From contig JAQUXV010000120.1 in the NCBI GenBank assembly GCA_028692205.1, forward strand, positions 1 to 7,622: a stretch of 7,622 nucleotides of DNA. The letters run 5' to 3'. Source of the DNA: Eubacteriales bacterium. GTDB taxonomy: Bacteria; Bacillota_A; Clostridia; Christensenellales; Aristaeellaceae. Position 1 is the stretch's first letter; every line of letters starts with the position of its first letter. Below, in pieces: positions 5,639 through 7,622 of the stretch. The notes under the pieces were generated by a model that had not been told where the DNA came from, ran no database searches, and saw nothing but the letters and a program-made list of their open reading frames with translations. The position numbers and the translations under genes are program-made.

Positions 5639-5663
5639 CGGGGGAAGGAAACCCCTTCCCCCG
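5639..5663 (-). other. GC-rich intercistronic stem-loop between binding-protein and permease genes
   Basis: CGGGGGAAGG (5639-5648) and CCTTCCCCCG (5654-5663) are perfect 10-base arms with a 5-nt loop. The hairpin starts 15 bases after the binding-protein stop and ends 18 bases before the permease ribosome site. No T-run follows on the minus strand, so full termination is unlikely. The expected effect is protection of the upstream mRNA from 3' exonucleases, favouring binding-protein expression. It closely resembles the stem-loop at 481-515 in position and in its GGGGAA/TTCCCC core. Confidence 0.75.
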
Positions 5664-5678
5664 CGCGCATCGGTCGGT

Positions 5679-6887
5679 TTACTTGTACAGTTCCGCCTGC
5701 AGCGTATCCATGCACTCCTGCGCGGTAATCTCACCCAGCAGCGCCTGCTGCACCGTGGACGGCCATACGGAGCTGATCCACTCGGTGGTGGTGTCGAGAA
5801 TCGGCAGGATGCCCGCATAGGGCGCGCCCTCGATGGACACCTTCATGAACGGGTTGTTCTGGAACACGTCCATCGCCTTGACGCTGGCAGCCACAGGCAC
5901 GTTGCCCGTTACCTTACACCAGGTTTCCTGCCCCTTGCCGGTCGCCAGATAAGCCAGCCACGCGAAGGCGGCTTCCTTGTTCTTGCAGGCTTCGAACATC
6001 ACGTTTTCGGTATCGCCCATGGAGGTCCACTGTCCCACGCCGGCGGGGAACACGAACGCGCTCACGTCGTCGCCGAAGGTCTCCACCATGCCCGCGGATG
6101 AGCCGATGTGGTGGATGGTCATCGCGGTCAGGCCGCTCTTGAAGTTATCAATGATCTGGCTGAAGCCGTCGGAGGGAGCCGTTGGCGGCGTGTAGCCGTT
6201 TTGATACAGGTCAATGAAGTCCTGCATACCCTGTACGGCTTCAGGCGTCGTCAGATCGGCAAAGGTGCCGCCGCGTGCGTAGATAAAGCTGCCCCACGGT
6301 TCCTGGCCGCCCTTTGCGCCGCGCATGCCGAAGCCGTATACGCCGTCTTTCGTCAGCGTTTTGCATGCCGCCAGGAATTCTTCGTAGGTGGTGGGTACGC
6401 TTACGCCCGCCGCCTCAAACAGGGAAGGCCGATAGTATACATACAACACCTGCGTATTCCACGGCATTACGTAAATACTGTCGGCGCCGCCCGCCTCGCG
6501 CATAACATCCCACAGGCTGGCTTCGATTTCGTTGTAATTCGCCCAGTCCGCCAGATAAGTGTCCAGCGGGGCCAACAGATCGTTGGCGACGAACGAGGGG
6601 GTTGCCGTAAGCTTCCAGCTCGCCACATCGGGTCCGCCGCCGCCCATCGCCGCGGTGAACACGGTGTTGCTGTAGCCGCCGCCGTCCCAGGGAACCTGTT
6701 CCCCGACGACGGTGATGCCCTGCCCGTTGGTTGCGTTGAAGTCCGCGATCATGTTCTGCATGGTGGCCGCATAATCATCGTTATCGGCCCAGAACCAATA
6801 CGTAATCGTAACGTCCTCCGCAGAAGCGAAAGAAACCAACGACAGCAGCATCATCAGGGCTACCAGTGTGCTAATGAGTTTTTTCAT
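5679..6887 (-). CDS. Extracellular solute-binding protein of a CUT1 carbohydrate ABC transporter
   Basis: A 402-residue family 1 (sugar-type) binding protein that captures solute outside the membrane for the two permeases. The signal peptide MKKLISTLVALMMLLSLVSF ends ASA before Glu24, a signal peptidase I site with no lipobox Cys. The mature start DVTITYWFWADND (25-37) matches the beta-strand opening of the family. Further marks are GGPDVASWK (a PDV segment typical of the hinge region), YVMPWNTQVLYVYYRPSLFEAAGVSVPTTYEEFLAACKTL (the conserved P...N..vlyYn..lf..aG...P.Tw.E), and GNVPVAASV near the C terminus. Two adjacent ATGs exist. That at 6885-6887 has AAGGAG at 7-nt spacing and is preferred; that at 6888-6890 has 4-nt spacing. 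The gene overlaps the regulator stop by 1 or 4 bases. Substrate is unknown; the Trp/Tyr-rich cleft fits a carbohydrate or sugar acid. Confidence 0.93.
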   Translation of the reverse strand: MKKLISTLVALMMLLSLVSFASAEDVTITYWFWADNDDYAATMQNMIADFNATNGQGITVVGEQVPWDGGGYSNTVFTAAMGGGGPDVASWKLTATPSFVANDLLAPLDTYLADWANYNEIEASLWDVMREAGGADSIYVMPWNTQVLYVYYRPSLFEAAGVSVPTTYEEFLAACKTLTKDGVYGFGMRGAKGGQEPWGSFIYARGGTFADLTTPEAVQGMQDFIDLYQNGYTPPTAPSDGFSQIIDNFKSGLTAMTIHHIGSSAGMVETFGDDVSAFVFPAGVGQWTSMGDTENVMFEACKNKEAAFAWLAYLATGKGQETWCKVTGNVPVAASVKAMDVFQNNPFMKVSIEGAPYAGILPILDTTTEWISSVWPSTVQQALLGEITAQECMDTLQAELYK

Positions 6888-7579
6888 CATGTTTCTCCTT
6901 CCGAATTCTGTTTCGCGTCGATCAGTGTCTGGCTCAAATGTAGGTACATCGCTTCTTTGGCTTCCCGGGGGTCTTGCGATAGGATCGCTTCGTAGATTTG
7001 CTGGTGCCATTGTACAGCCCGTTCATAACTCCCCTTCACGCGCGAGGTTTGCATATAGCCCGCGTTGATACACTCGCAGATCAACGGCAGAACACGGTTA
7101 AGCACGTCGTTTTGTGTGCATTCGGCCATCGTGCAATGGAAACGGTAGTCAAAGGCTGTGTAATCCTCGCCTTTTTCGTGCGCCAGTTCCATGCCTTGAA
7201 TGGAAGCGAACAGTTCCCGCAGGTTATCGGTCGTGCGGCGTTCCGCGGCAAGGGCGGCAATATCCGGTTCCATCAGCCTGCGTGCCTCCAGAAGGTTGGG
7301 CAGCAGTGTTTTGCGGTCGGCAAAACTCAGGCCCAGCGGATCCCTGGTGATGCCCGTCCTTTTTGCGATGTATGTGCCGCGTCCGTGGCGTATCTCCACC
7401 ACATTCTCCGCAATAAGGATTTTTACCGCCTCGCGGATGGTTGAGCGGCTTACATTGAAGTTCGCCGTCAGTTCGGTTTCTGTAGGCAGTTGTTCCCCTT
7501 CATTCAGTTGTCGGTCGATAATCATGCCCTTGATATGCTGTGCTACGATCTCAGGAAGCCGCTGTTGATGATCGTTCAT
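6887..7579 (-). CDS. GntR family transcriptional regulator, FadR subfamily (FCD domain)
   Basis: A 230-residue cytoplasmic DNA-binding regulator. The N-terminal winged helix covers about 8-72, including GEQLPTETELTANFNVSRST (28-47) and IREAVKIL, the GntR helix-turn-helix, and IRHGRGTYI (63-71), the wing. The FCD effector domain follows (about 93-220) with LLEARRLMEPDIAALAA. Asp144, His148, His192 and His214 occupy the positions of the D-x3-H...H...H metal-binding set of FCD proteins, whose ligands are often carboxylates. The start ATG (7577-7579) has AAGGAG 4 nt upstream, fused to TGAT like the anti-Shine-Dalgarno complement. It is the first gene of the operon in the window, and its TGA overlaps the binding-protein start, so it most likely autoregulates this transporter operon. 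The inducer is probably the imported solute or a metabolite of it; that is inferred. The promoter is beyond or near the right edge; none is clear in 7580-7622. Confidence 0.93.
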   Translation of the reverse strand: MNDHQQRLPEIVAQHIKGMIIDRQLNEGEQLPTETELTANFNVSRSTIREAVKILIAENVVEIRHGRGTYIAKRTGITRDPLGLSFADRKTLLPNLLEARRLMEPDIAALAAERRTTDNLRELFASIQGMELAHEKGEDYTAFDYRFHCTMAECTQNDVLNRVLPLICECINAGYMQTSRVKGSYERAVQWHQQIYEAILSQDPREAKEAMYLHLSQTLIDAKQNSEGET

Positions 7580-7622
7580 ATCACTCCTTCCCTCCCGTTC
7601 GGGTTGTCGTCATGAATTGAAC

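Noticed and set aside
5606..5818. 71-residue N-terminal extension of the MalF-like permease
   Set aside because: It overlaps the end of the binding-protein gene in another frame and crosses the intercistronic hairpin; the TTG at 5605 has the ribosome site and the family-typical start.
6108..6995. 295-codon open frame on the plus strand opposite the sugar-type binding protein
   Set aside because: It is a GC-rich antisense shadow of a clearly recognisable gene, with no family motifs and no ribosome site.
7580..7622. GntR operator or promoter upstream of the regulator gene
   Set aside because: Only 43 bases are available; no TGGTNNNACCA-like palindrome or promoter boxes could be recognised.
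1..7622. CRISPR arrays, tRNA/rRNA genes, insertion sequences or phage genes
   Set aside because: No regularly spaced repeats, tRNA-like cloverleaf, rRNA sequence, transposase motif or phage protein was seen.

Overview
The window looks like the chromosome of a Gram-positive anaerobe of the Clostridia, possibly a Christensenellales or Oscillospirales-type gut lineage. This is inferred from strong AAGGAG ribosome sites, CUT1 and Liv ABC transporter gene styles, GC-rich coding sequence with AT-rich control regions, and a solute importer operon with no ATPase of its own. Species cannot be named from sequence alone.

Layout, left to right. (1) Positions 1-1731, minus strand: the promoter-proximal part of a branched-chain amino acid (Liv/HAAT) ABC transporter operon, with livJ (binding protein) first and livH (permease) running off the left edge. 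(2) Positions 1732-2213: a 482-base divergent control region. It holds a near-consensus minus-strand promoter and a leader of about 210 nt before livJ. The leader contains several hairpins, an intrinsic terminator and a competing antiterminator stem, and is the most interesting part of the window. (3) Positions 2214-3598, plus strand: a cytidylate kinase-like P-loop protein and a GNAT acetyltransferase, separated by a possible terminator. (4) Positions 3692-3736: a strong bidirectional terminator between convergent units. (5) Positions 3860-7579, minus strand: a compact operon encoding a GntR/FadR-type (FCD) regulator, a sugar-type extracellular binding protein, a MalF-like permease and a MalG-like permease. 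The regulator and binding-protein genes overlap; the two permeases start at TTG and GTG.

How the parts work together. The right-hand operon is a self-contained, probably autoregulated CUT1 uptake module that must borrow an ATPase encoded elsewhere, as MsmX/MsmK-dependent importers do. The FCD regulator domain suggests an organic or sugar acid signal, but the substrate cannot be read from sequence. The left-hand operon imports amino acids or a related small solute and appears to be controlled after initiation by its leader RNA. In both operons the binding-protein gene is followed by a GC-rich stem-loop with no U-run just before the permease ribosome site, a layout expected to give more binding protein than permease.
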